DNA of 41,306 nt, from positions 1-41,306 of the forward strand of contig PAIY01000109.1 in assembly GCA_002704825.1 (NCBI GenBank), read 5' to 3'. The notes under the pieces are model-generated. The model did no database searches, was not told the origin of the DNA, and saw only the letters and a list, made by a program, of their open reading frames with translations. The DNA is from Phycisphaeraceae bacterium (GTDB lineage: Bacteria > Planctomycetota > Phycisphaerae > Phycisphaerales > Phycisphaeraceae). Both the position numbers and the translations under genes were made by a program. Positions 15,430 to 23,550 of this stretch are shown in pieces (the first letter of the stretch is position 1; each line of letters begins with the position of its first letter).

Positions 15430-15978
15430 TTAATACTTGGGCTGATAGCTGAACTTCTGACCCCCGATGGAGGCTTCGTACATCAGGCCTTTACCCGCGA
15501 GGGTGAAGACGGCCACGCCGTGATCATAGTCGGCATTGGCGGATGCATCGGAAGCTGCAGCGACGGCCGAAGCCTGGGCTGCGAATTCCAGCGAGCCGGA
15601 CTTGAAGTTTTGAAGTGCCAATTCGTCTTCAAAGAAAATGATTTCGCTGTAAGCCTGGCCACCAAGCTGGAAGCCGATGGAAGCCTGGGACAGATCGCAG
15701 AAACCGACCACGACGCCGCCCTGGTAGAGCACACCCTTGCCATAGGCACCGCCGACACCCACCGCACCTTTACCCACGGAGGGGAACACGGCATAGGCCT
15801 TGGCGGTGGAGAAGAAATGCTTGGACATCGAAGGGTCCGTTGCCTGGAATCGGGAGACGGTGGCACTGGCCTTGGCTTCCAGCTCGCTCTTACCCGATTG
15901 GGTTGTTGGTGCCGTTTCACAGGCAATCAAAGCAAAAGTCATCAGGGTCATTAAACTTAAAGTCAGGATGCGTTTCAT
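15430..15978 (-). CDS. SYLF/YSC84-domain lipoprotein
   Basis: The 182-residue protein begins with a lipoprotein signal (MKRILTLSLMTLMTFALIAC; lipobox LIAC with Cys20) and continues with a SYLF domain: AYAVFPSVGKGAVGVGGAYG, VGFCDLSQASIGFQLGGQ and EIIFFEDELALQNFKSG. SYLF domains bind phospholipids in eukaryotes; bacterial members are envelope lipoproteins of unclear role. The start at ATG 15978 has AAGGAGT about 8 bp upstream; the longer frame to 16047 is not needed. It is a single-gene unit ending in the terminator at 15346-15378. Confidence 0.9.
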   Translation of the reverse strand: MKRILTLSLMTLMTFALIACETAPTTQSGKSELEAKASATVSRFQATDPSMSKHFFSTAKAYAVFPSVGKGAVGVGGAYGKGVLYQGGVVVGFCDLSQASIGFQLGGQAYSEIIFFEDELALQNFKSGSLEFAAQASAVAAASDASANADYDHGVAVFTLAGKGLMYEASIGGQKFSYQPKY

Positions 15979-16157
15979 ATCGAAACTCCTTGCTGTTCTC
16001 ACGGAACCCATTGATTGAGAGTTCTCTCTTGCCCGGTCATCAGACAAACGTAACCGTTACGCCTGTCTGTGGTTCCGTGTTCAAACAACGATCCTACCAC
16101 GCGAAAAATTCCAGTCAATGCATTAACGTCTTATTCACAACACAAGACTGACGCGAC

Positions 16158-16286
16158 TTTTATAGGGATGTTTCAGCTATTTTTCTATAATTTATAACTA
16201 AATTTATAGTTTTTCTATAGGAAAAAAGTTGGATTTTGTTAATGTTCTTTCTATAAGGTATAAATGATTCTATAGGAAATTTATAG
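16158..16286 (+). promoter_or_regulatory. Iterated TT(T/C)TATA(G/A) motif array upstream of fic
   Basis: Eight copies of the core TT(T/C)TATA(G/A) occur at 16158-16165, 16182-16190, 16191-16197, 16203-16209, 16212-16220, 16248-16256, 16268-16275 and 16280-16286. Two of them read TTCTATAGGAAA. The last abuts the ATG of the Fic gene. The region is much more AT-rich than its surroundings. It looks like a promoter with multiple binding sites for a repressor, possibly the winged-helix domain of the Fic protein itself; that is inference. Confidence 0.55.
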
Positions 16287-17609
16287 ATGAAACACCCTCC
16301 AGCACCACCCGACCTGGAAACCATATATAGTGCTCATGAAAAAAGTATTACTCAAGCAGTAGCAAATAATGCCTATCGTACCTATGTGCAGACTGCTCAA
16401 AACCAGTATGAACATTGGGAAAAAACACGGTACCGCGCCAAAGGAAAAAAACTCGATCCAAACGCAGTATGGTTCATGATTGCCATGCAAAGGCAGTTAA
16501 ACCGGCAAACGCTACCACTACTGGTTGACAAAGATGATCACCCCCTTCAATTCTGGCTAACCGACGAATCACAAAGACAGCTATTGCTGATAGATCAAGA
16601 ATTAGCTGGCCGCTTATCCAGTTTTTCATCGACGCGTTTAACCAAAGAGCAAAAGGAAAAGTACATTGTCAATTCCCTGATGGAAGAGGCTATTGCGTCA
16701 TCTCTTCTTGAAGGTGCGCCGACCACGCGAAAAGAAGCCAAGCAAATGCTTCGAAATCAAAGGCGCCCCAAAACCATCGGCGAGCAAATGGTTGTCAATA
16801 ACTACCATGCCATGATGTTTATCAAAGAACACTTAAATGACAATTTAACAACGGATCTGATCCATGAATTGCATCGCATTGTCTGCGAAAAAACCATGCC
16901 GGATGACCAGATCGGTCGCTGGCGAAAAACCGAAGACAACGTCGCGGTGGTGGATAGTCGTGATGATGAAATCATGCACACGCCACCTGATTCAGATCAG
17001 TTGGACAAACGCATGAGACGTCTTTTCAGATTTGCCAACAAATTCTGGAATCAGAGCACACCTTTTATTCATCCTATTGTCCAAGCTATTGCCATACATT
17101 TTCAGTTCGCTTATGAACATCCTTATTGCGATGGTAATGGCCGTGTCGCTCGCGCCTTGTTTTATTGGTCGACCATGCGTCACAGGTATTGGTTATTTGA
17201 GTTTATGCCTTTGTCCACAAAAATTCGTAAATCAGCCATTCGATATGGCAAAGCCTTTGTCTACACGGAGCAGGATCATTTTGATCTGGGGTATTTTCTT
17301 GCTTACCACCTTCGGGTGATTCAACTGGCAAGAAAAGATTTACATGACTATCTCGAAAAACAGATGACCAGACAACACGAAGCTTCCAAACTCCAGCAAC
17401 AAGATGGCCGTTTGAATCCGAGACAAACCTTGATCATGCACTTTCTCAGACATGAAGGCCATTCAGAGATCAGTATCGCTGAACACCAGTCCAGACAGGC
17501 AATCAGTTATCCAACTGCTCGATCAGATTTACTCCAACTCAATGAGTGGGGTTATCTAACCATGAGGAAAAAAGGCAAAAAGCAAATTTTCATGCTCAAT
17601 GAATCATAA
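16287..17609 (+). CDS. Fic-domain protein with N-terminal inhibitory helix and C-terminal winged helix
   Basis: Fic proteins transfer AMP or another nucleotide moiety to target proteins. The 440-residue protein has the core motif HPYCDGNGRVAR (278-289; catalytic H278, with Tyr in place of the usual Phe) and an N-terminal inhibitory motif SSLLEG (138-143, matching S/TxxxE(G/N)), making it a class II autoinhibited Fic. Residues about 400-440 form a winged-helix-like segment (ISIAEHQSRQAISYPTARSD, then LNEWGYLTMRKKGKKQIF). ATG 16287 has AGGAAA about 7 bp upstream. Codon use and base composition are more AT-rich than in flanking genes such as pgk, suggesting acquisition by transfer. No antitoxin gene is adjacent. 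Target unknown. Confidence 0.9.
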   Translation: MKHPPAPPDLETIYSAHEKSITQAVANNAYRTYVQTAQNQYEHWEKTRYRAKGKKLDPNAVWFMIAMQRQLNRQTLPLLVDKDDHPLQFWLTDESQRQLLLIDQELAGRLSSFSSTRLTKEQKEKYIVNSLMEEAIASSLLEGAPTTRKEAKQMLRNQRRPKTIGEQMVVNNYHAMMFIKEHLNDNLTTDLIHELHRIVCEKTMPDDQIGRWRKTEDNVAVVDSRDDEIMHTPPDSDQLDKRMRRLFRFANKFWNQSTPFIHPIVQAIAIHFQFAYEHPYCDGNGRVARALFYWSTMRHRYWLFEFMPLSTKIRKSAIRYGKAFVYTEQDHFDLGYFLAYHLRVIQLARKDLHDYLEKQMTRQHEASKLQQQDGRLNPRQTLIMHFLRHEGHSEISIAEHQSRQAISYPTARSDLLQLNEWGYLTMRKKGKKQIFMLNES

Positions 17610-17718
17610 TCTCGATCGGCCCGAATTGGGAACCCTTGGGTATTCTCGCTATCATATGCCTCTCAAGTCCGTTTATGGCGGACCAACGAAGTACAAACAT
17701 TGACAAAGGAGCCTTCCC

Positions 17719-18912
17719 ATGGCCAAGAAAACCATTGGCGATATTGATCTGTCCGGCAAGAAAGTCCTCATGCGCGTGGACTTCAACGTTCCCCTCAAAG
17801 ATGGCGTCATCACCGACGACCGTCGTATCCGCATGGCCATTCCCACCATCCAGGCTGTGCTTGATGCCGGGGGCAGCTGCGTGCTGATGAGTCACCTGGG
17901 TCGTCCGTCGGGCGAAGGTGTCGAACCGGCATTCAGCCTCAAACCTGCTGCGGATCGTCTGGGTGAACTGCTGGGTCGTCCCGTTGCCTTTGCTGCTGAC
18001 ACCGTTGGCGATGATGCCAAGGCCAAGGTCGCTGCGATGGCGGCTGGCGACGTGGTCATGATCGAAAACCTGCGCTTCACCAAGGATGAAAAGAAGGGCG
18101 CTGAAGACTTCTGCAACACGCTTGCCACCTTCGGTGATGTCTACTGCAACAACGCGTTTGGCACCTGTCACCGCGAACACTCCTCCATGTATGGCGTTCC
18201 CAAGGCCATGAAGGAAGCAGGCAAGCCGGCAGTCGTCGGTTTCCTGGTCGAAAAGGAAATCAAGTATCTCACCGACACCATCTCCAGCCCGGAGCGTCCG
18301 TTCGTAGCCATCCTCGGTGGTGCCAAAGTCTCCGACAAAATCAACGTCATCTCCAACCTCCTGGGCGTCTGTGACAAGGTGCTCATCGGCGGCGCGATGG
18401 CTTACACTTTCCTCAAGGCCAAAGGTCAGAAGGTTGGCAACAGCCTCGTCGAAGAAGACAAACTTGAACTGGCCAAGGAACTGATGGCCAAGGGTGGCGA
18501 CAAGCTCATGCTCCCCACCGACCATGCCTGCCATGATGATTTCGGTACGCTTGAAGGTGCTGATCGCAAGATCGCTGATGGCGACATCGCGGACGGCATG
18601 ATGGGCTTTGACATCGGCCCGGACACCATCGCTGCCTACTCCGAAGCAGTCAAAGCTGCCAAGACCGTGGTCTGGAACGGCCCGATGGGTGTGTTCGAAA
18701 AAGCACCGTTTGACGAAGGCACCAAGGCTGTTGCCCAGGCCATCGCCGACACCGACGCGGTGAGCATCATCGGTGGTGGTGATTCGGCTGCTGCCATCGA
18801 AATCCTCGGCTTTGCTGACAAGGTCAGCCACGTGTCCACCGGTGGTGGCGCATCACTGGAAATGCTCGAAGGCAAGAAGTTCGGCTCCGTCGAACTGCTC
18901 GACGAAAAATGA
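17719..18912 (+). CDS. pgk: Phosphoglycerate kinase
   Basis: This cytoplasmic glycolytic enzyme interconverts 1,3-bisphosphoglycerate plus ADP and 3-phosphoglycerate plus ATP. The 397-residue protein is full length. Motifs are [65 protein letters not shown] and [10 protein letters not shown]. The usual NDAFGTAHRAH reads [11 protein letters not shown], a small deviation near the substrate site. ATG 17719 has AAAGGAG upstream. It is a single gene ending in a strong terminator. Codon use is regular, as for a highly expressed gene. Confidence 0.97.
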   Translation: MAKKTIGDIDLSGKKVLMRVDFNVPLKDGVITDDRRIRMAIPTIQAVLDAGGSCVLMSHLGRPSGEGVEPAFSLKPAADRLGELLGRPVAFAADTVGDDAKAKVAAMAAGDVVMIENLRFTKDEKKGAEDFCNTLATFGDVYCNNAFGTCHREHSSMYGVPKAMKEAGKPAVVGFLVEKEIKYLTDTISSPERPFVAILGGAKVSDKINVISNLLGVCDKVLIGGAMAYTFLKAKGQKVGNSLVEEDKLELAKELMAKGGDKLMLPTDHACHDDFGTLEGADRKIADGDIADGMMGFDIGPDTIAAYSEAVKAAKTVVWNGPMGVFEKAPFDEGTKAVAQAIADTDAVSIIGGGDSAAAIEILGFADKVSHVSTGGGASLEMLEGKKFGSVELLDEK

Positions 18913-18953
18913 TCGAATACAAGCTTCAACATCGTCACGATTGATGCTGTTGA

Positions 18954-18979
18954 AATAGCTGCGACACTGCGTGTCGCTG
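18954..18979. repeat. TAGCTGCGACAC...GTGTCGC hairpin repeat
   Basis: AATAGCTGCGACAC-TGC-GTGTCGCTGA is a hairpin of the TAGC(C/T)GC family, placed between the pgk stop and its terminator. Related copies are at 2865-2939, 32588-32615 and 37412-37511. Confidence 0.65.
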
Positions 18980-18995
18980 ACTGCACACAAAACAA

Positions 18996-19035
18996 AAACC
19001 GCAGACCTCGTAACTGAGATCTGCGGTTTTTTTTT
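18996..19035 (+). terminator. Rho-independent terminator of pgk
   Basis: The stem AAACCGCAGACCTC / GAGATCTGCGGTTT has one mismatch, a 6-nt loop and a following run of nine T residues (19027-19035). It lies about 85 bp after the pgk stop. Confidence 0.9.
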
Positions 19036-19063
19036 ATGGGTTATTGGTTCGATTGCTTTTGAC

Positions 19064-19129
19064 CGTCATTCCCGCGCAGGCGGGAATCCAGTGGCATTCT
19101 GTGTACGCCTGCATAGGGACACGGCTTTG
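19064..19129. repeat. Half CGTCATTCCCGC element fused to an AAAGCCGTG fragment
   Basis: The left half of the element (CGTCATTCCCGCGCAGGCGG, then AATCCAGTGGCATTCTG and GTACGCCTGCATA) ends abruptly and continues into GGGACACGGCTTTG, the end of a family B hairpin. This marks a deletion or recombination between two repeats. Confidence 0.6.
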
Positions 19130-19141
19130 TTCGATCTTACA

Positions 19142-20842
19142 TCACTGAATCTGCATCTCCGGTTGGGGTTGCTGGGGATTTAACATGGGCGCCATCATCA
19201 TCCACAGTTGCTTGACGCGCTGGGTGGTGATGGACACGGTTTTGCTGGGCAGGAACACACCAAAGCGCACACCGCCGTCGGTGTTGGCAATGTTGCCGAC
19301 GATTGGGGGCATGTCTTCGGGCAACTGGATCATGCTCAGGATCATCGCATACTGCGCGGTTGCCGGATTCTTGAGCATCATTGTCTGGACAAAGCGAATG
19401 GTCTGCGTCAGGTTCATGTAGCCTGCTGCAAAACAGTCATCAGGCAGATTCACCTGCAAGACCTGCGTTGTTTTCCCCAGGGCAGTCTCCAGGTCATCCG
19501 TTGCCAGCGCTTCGATGGATCGTTTGAGCAAATCCTCATCACCCATCACGCTGACCACGCCTTTGTCGGTATAGGCAAAATAGACTTTCAACGCGTCGGT
19601 ACCTGCGTTGCGCATCATGCCTTGATTGATCATTTCGTCATTGCTCTTGATCGTCAGCACATGCGTGCCCAAAGCGCCGGGAATGTCCAACGTATCGGAT
19701 TGGTTTTCAAAGGTCACCGGCACCTGCGGGTTCTGAGCCAACTGCGTTTGGGCATCGGCCAGTGACTGCTGGAACCTGGCGAACATCTCTTTGGTGTAAC
19801 CCGGATGCTTCAGGGCATTGACGACTTTCCATTGGCCCTGGGCGTCGGCAACGAGCATCTGTTCGAGTTTCTCATAACCGGACATCGCTTCAAAAATCGG
19901 CTTGGTATCAACGGCTGGTTTCTGATCCTCAGGCAGACTGGCGATGATGTTGTCGGAAAACTGTTGCAGATCCAGATGCGAAAGCATCACTTTGGAGGCC
20001 AGAATCCAGGCACGATCGGGCATCATCTCAAAACCGGAGATTTTCTGGGCTGGTGCCTTGGCAAAGAATGACTGCCAGGGGGTGTCGGGTTTGAACTGCA
20101 TGGCAAAACCAAGATCGATCCCATTGGCGTTGACGGTGAAACTGGCAGCAGCGCCCTGGACATCCTTCATCGCATCGTCCATTTTCATGGGCATGGACAA
20201 GCCCATGGGTGCGCTGTCGGGGATATCCTTTTTCAAGGCATCAGGACTGTAGAAAATCACCAGATCACTTTTGCTCAGTTGGTCGACACAGATTTTGCCC
20301 TGCTGTTTAAGCCAGTGATCCGCTGCCGGTTTCTTGTAGCTGGAAACCTGATCAAGATTGTCGGACATGAGCACATACTTGTCGGTGATCGGTTTGAAGT
20401 AGATGACTTCGCCTTTGAGATTGGCCGACTGAATACCACCATCATGGTCATCGACTTTGAGGTCTGCGAAGTTCTGCATGAACTGATCTTTGGTGGTCAT
20501 CGGCAGGAGCATGGACATGACCGAATCATCCCCGCCGGGTCGCGTGGGTATCTTGCCGTTGAGCATGATCACGGCCGGGGCGTTGGCATCAACACCGAGC
20601 ATCAGACCGCTTTCGGCCTGCATCATCAACAAGGGATTGGGCGGGACCATTTGCTGCATGCCGGTGAGTTGGCCTAATGTCAGAAGATCGTCGGACAAGC
20701 CTTGCAGCGAAGCAAAGACAAAGACGCGATCCGCATTGGCCGGGACATGTTCCAAGACCGCCTGAGCTTGTGCGTTGGCAACACTTACTGCCAGGCATAA
20801 AGCCAGAATACAGGTCCACCCAAACTTCCAAATTCGATTCAT
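19142..20842 (-). CDS. Exported protein of unknown function
   Basis: The 566-residue protein starts with a signal peptide (hydrophobic ILALCLAVSVANA, probable cleavage after ANA or AQA near residue 28), so it is exported. The mature part is rich in alternating hydrophobic strands and Gln/Asp/Lys. Repeated forms such as ADRVFVFASLQGLSDDLLTL near the start and FAAGYMNLTQTIRFVQTMML near the end suggest two related alpha/beta halves. No cysteine-based, lipobox or catalytic motif was recognised. I do not recognise the family beyond a general likeness to large exported proteins of planctomycetes. ATG 20842 has GGAGCC upstream. It lies convergent to pgk. Confidence 0.7.
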   Translation of the reverse strand: MNRIWKFGWTCILALCLAVSVANAQAQAVLEHVPANADRVFVFASLQGLSDDLLTLGQLTGMQQMVPPNPLLMMQAESGLMLGVDANAPAVIMLNGKIPTRPGGDDSVMSMLLPMTTKDQFMQNFADLKVDDHDGGIQSANLKGEVIYFKPITDKYVLMSDNLDQVSSYKKPAADHWLKQQGKICVDQLSKSDLVIFYSPDALKKDIPDSAPMGLSMPMKMDDAMKDVQGAAASFTVNANGIDLGFAMQFKPDTPWQSFFAKAPAQKISGFEMMPDRAWILASKVMLSHLDLQQFSDNIIASLPEDQKPAVDTKPIFEAMSGYEKLEQMLVADAQGQWKVVNALKHPGYTKEMFARFQQSLADAQTQLAQNPQVPVTFENQSDTLDIPGALGTHVLTIKSNDEMINQGMMRNAGTDALKVYFAYTDKGVVSVMGDEDLLKRSIEALATDDLETALGKTTQVLQVNLPDDCFAAGYMNLTQTIRFVQTMMLKNPATAQYAMILSMIQLPEDMPPIVGNIANTDGGVRFGVFLPSKTVSITTQRVKQLWMMMAPMLNPQQPQPEMQIQ

Positions 20843-21023
20843 TGATCAGGCTCCATGTTGATGCATCCGACGACCCGTCATTGGATCACTGGCCAAATGC
20901 GCGTTGTTCAAGAATACCTTTGTGATTCCTGAGCGTTGCAGTATGGAAACAGAGTAACATGTTTTGTGTTTGTTTTGGGCGGTTACAACTTGGAATGATT
21001 CCAATGCCGGCTATGATATGGAC

Positions 21024-21494
21024 ATGAGCACACCCCCCGCCCAAACCGATGTTGCCACCACGGGCATTATTGTTGTCGACCACGGCTCGCGTCGTGAAGA
21101 GTCCAATGCGATGTTGCTGCAGGTGGTCGAAGCGTACCGTCAGCAGACGCAGTGGCAGATTGTCGAGCCGGCGCACATGGAGATTGCCGAACCGCTGATC
21201 CCCACCGCGTTTGATCGATGTGTGGAACGAGGCGCCAAGCGCGTCGTGGTCATGCCCTACTTTCTGCTGCCGGGCAAGCATTGGCATGAAGACATTCCCG
21301 CGATCACCGCCGAAGCTGCCGCCAAGCACCCGGGGATTGAATACCTTGTCACCGCCCCACTGGGTTTGAGTTCGCTGATCCACCAGGTCATCGACAACCG
21401 CATCGGTGAATGCATGGAATGTGTCGAAGGCCAAATCCCCGAATGCGATCTGTGCAAAGGCACCGGCCGCTGCCTGAACTGGCAACAGGCGTAA
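21024..21494 (+). CDS. CbiX/SirB-type sirohydrochlorin chelatase with cysteine-rich tail
   Basis: The 156-residue protein is a single-domain class II chelatase of the CbiX family, which inserts Co2+ or Fe2+ into sirohydrochlorin for cobalamin or siroheme. It shows VVDHGSRREESN (metal-binding H20) and MPYFLLPGKHWHEDIP with the second histidine. The C-terminus has an extra cysteine-rich tail, CMECVEGQIPECDLCKGTGRC, with spacing CxxC-x8-CxxC-x5-C, which could bind a metal ion or an iron-sulfur cluster. The start is ATG 21024 or ATG 21018; neither has a clear ribosome-binding site. It is isolated from other tetrapyrrole genes. Confidence 0.85.
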   Translation: MSTPPAQTDVATTGIIVVDHGSRREESNAMLLQVVEAYRQQTQWQIVEPAHMEIAEPLIPTAFDRCVERGAKRVVVMPYFLLPGKHWHEDIPAITAEAAAKHPGIEYLVTAPLGLSSLIHQVIDNRIGECMECVEGQIPECDLCKGTGRCLNWQQA

Positions 21495-21522
21495 ACCAAT
21501 TATCACAATCAATTCAATATCA

Positions 21523-21595
21523 AGAGCCACGCACGCAGTAAGCGGATGGCTTGTCATGCGCTTGATTCAAACCGCTTACTGCGTGCGCGGCTCTT
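21523..21595. repeat. 75-bp palindromic element, second copy
   Basis: The arms AGAGCCACGCACGCAGTAAG and CTTACTGCGTGCGCGGCTCT differ by one base pair in the outer stem and extend inward by CGG(A/T)/ACCG. It matches 15221-15297 and lies 28 bp after the chelatase gene, where it could end that transcript. Confidence 0.85.
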
Positions 21596-21666
21596 TGTAT
21601 GGTGAAATTCTCTCATCGTTAGCTGTTAAAGTGCAGTAAACAAACCTGCGTTCATGTTCATTATTT

Positions 21667-21758
21667 CGTCATCCCCGCGCCCCTGGAAGTCGTGAATCCA
21701 GTGGCATTCTGTGCGCTCTTGCAGGTTCCACTGGACTCCCGCCTGTGCGGGAGTGACG
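21667..21758. repeat. CGTCATTCCCGC-type inverted-repeat element, full copy
   Basis: CGTCATCCCCGCGCCCCTGG on the left is degenerate, and ACTCCCGCCTGTGCGGGAG with TGACG on the right is intact. Internal AATCCAGTGGCATTCTG and CCACTGGA match the other copies. The 599-bp gap 21495-22093 holds this element, the palindrome before it and the structured segment at 21903-21984, and no supported gene. Confidence 0.8.
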
Positions 21759-21902
21759 GAATGATATTTTCTTATTGGAAGCCGACAAAAAAATACAATT
21801 AAAACCTTTGACTCCATGGTCAACATATCGTTTGTTTCAAGTGAACAAGCGATCAACACAGACATGATCAAGGAGGTAGCAAGATTAACGAATCAGAGAA
21901 AG

Positions 21903-21984
21903 TGGACTGATCGTCGCGAAGAATCAGCATTATGTTCGAGGGTCATACCAGCACCCTGAACCGCGACACGATCAGTCCATTTTT
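21903..21984 (+). ncRNA. Possible small structured RNA or bipartite terminator hairpin
   Basis: TGGACTGATCG (21903-21913) and CGATCAGTCCA (21969-21979) are exact complements followed by TTTTT. CGCG at 21915-21918 pairs with 21962-21965, and the 43-nt interior holds a small AGGGT/ACCCT hairpin. The closing stem plus U-run looks like an intrinsic terminator enclosing a structured loop. No convincing promoter is visible just upstream (a weak TTGACT at 21808), so the RNA gene call is tentative. Confidence 0.35.
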
Positions 21985-22093
21985 ATGCGCGCATCACACG
22001 TCTCAAACCAACGCATCACCCTTGATCCTGTTGGGCATTCAACACAGCGGGTACAATGACACTTGAAAATTTTAAAACCATTCGAGTGATACG

Positions 22094-23539
22094 ATGCCCA
22101 AACACTTCATGAAACTGTTCGTCGTTCTGTGCTTTTTGAGCCCTGCGGTCATTCGCGCACAGGATCTGGATACATCTGCCCAACTGTTTTTGAAAAACTG
22201 TGCAGCCTGTCACGGGCTGAATCTCCAGGGCGGTAATGCCAGGAGTATGCTTGATGATCAGTGGGAGTTTGCCAAGGATCGCGCGTCGATGGCCAAGGTC
22301 ATCCGTGATGGTATTGCTGAGCGTGGCATGCCGGCGCATGGCAATTTCTCAACGCAGCAGATCAACGGTTTGGTTCAATACATCCAGAAAACCGTCAAGG
22401 ACTATCAGGCCAACCCCACCGGCTCTGAGCCCAAGGTTGGTCAGACCGTCGCAACCCTCAAGGGCAATGACTACACGCTTAAAGTCGAACAGTGGGTCGC
22501 GGGCTTGAAAATCCCCTGGGCGATCTGCTTCCTTGATCCGACCACCATGCTCATCACCGAACGCCCCGGCGGATTACGCCTGGTCAAAAACGGCATCCTC
22601 GACACACGTCCCATTGCCAACACCCCCGAAGTCTGGCACAACGGGCAAGGTGGCATGCTCGATGTCAATGTCGACCCGGACTACCCCCGAAATAAATGGA
22701 TCTATTTGTCATACTCGCACAAGCTTGAGGATCAGAACCTGGCGATGACACGCGTGGTCCGAGGTAAAATCGTCGATCACCAATGGACCGACCAACAGGT
22801 TCTTTTTGAAGCACCACACGATCTCTACAAACGCACCCGACATCACTACGGTTCGCGCATCGTCTTCCCCCCGGATGGCTATCTGTACTTCTCCATTGGT
22901 GAACGCGGCTACCAAAACGATGCACAGGACATCACCAAACCCAACGGCAAAATCCATCGCATCAACCGCGATGGCTCTATCCCTGACGACAATCCCTTCG
23001 TCAATGAACCCAATGCTATCAAGTCCATTTACACCTTCGGTAACCGAAATCCCCAGGGCCTTTCCGTGCATCCGGTCACCGGCAGAGTCTGGGAATCCGA
23101 ACACGGCCCACGCGGGGGAGATGAACTGAACCTCATCCAAAAAGGCGCCAACTACGGCTGGCCGGAAGTCACCTTCGGGATCAACTACAACGGCACGCCG
23201 ATCACCCCGTTCACCACCATGAAAGGCATGGTCGATCCCATCATCCATTGGACGCCCTCCATCGCGGTCTGCGGGATCGAGTTCTACAACGGTGATCTAT
23301 TCACCAAATGGAAGAACCACCTGCTCGTCACCGCACTGGCTTTTCAGGAAGTCCGCATCGTCAAGATTGAAGGTGAAAAAGTCACCGACCAGGAAGTCAT
23401 CATCAAACGCATGGGCCGTGTCCGTGATGCAGCAGTCGGACCTGATGGTGCGATCTACATCGCCACCAACGGCCCGGATCGAATCCTGCGTTTGGTGCCG
23501 GGGATTCCGGGGATTCCGGGGGTTATAGGTAATCCCTGA
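22094..23539 (+). CDS. Cytochrome c - PQQ-dependent sugar dehydrogenase fusion
   Basis: The 481-residue exported protein has a signal peptide (MKLFVVLCFLSPAVIRA, cleavage near residue 22). A class I cytochrome c domain follows with haem motif CAACH (36-40) and a probable Met ligand in GMPAHG. A six-bladed soluble aldose/glucose dehydrogenase-type propeller spans about 115-475. Propeller landmarks are HNGQGGMLDV, HHYGSRIVFPPDG, FGNRNPQGL and WESEHGPRGGDELN. Family members oxidise sugars with PQQ and pass electrons to cytochrome c; here both parts are in one periplasmic chain. The last residues (PGIPGIPGVIGNP) come from a repetitive GGGGATTCC tract, so the frame appears to have run into repeat DNA. 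No PQQ synthesis genes are nearby. Confidence 0.85.
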   Translation: MPKHFMKLFVVLCFLSPAVIRAQDLDTSAQLFLKNCAACHGLNLQGGNARSMLDDQWEFAKDRASMAKVIRDGIAERGMPAHGNFSTQQINGLVQYIQKTVKDYQANPTGSEPKVGQTVATLKGNDYTLKVEQWVAGLKIPWAICFLDPTTMLITERPGGLRLVKNGILDTRPIANTPEVWHNGQGGMLDVNVDPDYPRNKWIYLSYSHKLEDQNLAMTRVVRGKIVDHQWTDQQVLFEAPHDLYKRTRHHYGSRIVFPPDGYLYFSIGERGYQNDAQDITKPNGKIHRINRDGSIPDDNPFVNEPNAIKSIYTFGNRNPQGLSVHPVTGRVWESEHGPRGGDELNLIQKGANYGWPEVTFGINYNGTPITPFTTMKGMVDPIIHWTPSIAVCGIEFYNGDLFTKWKNHLLVTALAFQEVRIVKIEGEKVTDQEVIIKRMGRVRDAAVGPDGAIYIATNGPDRILRLVPGIPGIPGVIGNP

Positions 23540-23550
23540 TTTTTGAACCG

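Noticed and set aside
15430..15926. Other-frame open frames across the SYLF gene on both strands
   Set aside because: They have no start signals or family motifs and overlap a complete lipoprotein gene with its terminator.
17596..18831. A 411-residue open frame on the minus strand opposite pgk
   Set aside because: It lies wholly antisense to pgk, which has every family motif and a ribosome-binding site. The long frame results from the biased codon use of a highly expressed gene.
21864..21959. A 31-codon frame starting ATGATCAAGGAGG
   Set aside because: Too short, no relation to a known family and overlapping the structured segment; the AAGGAGG is inside the frame rather than upstream of it.
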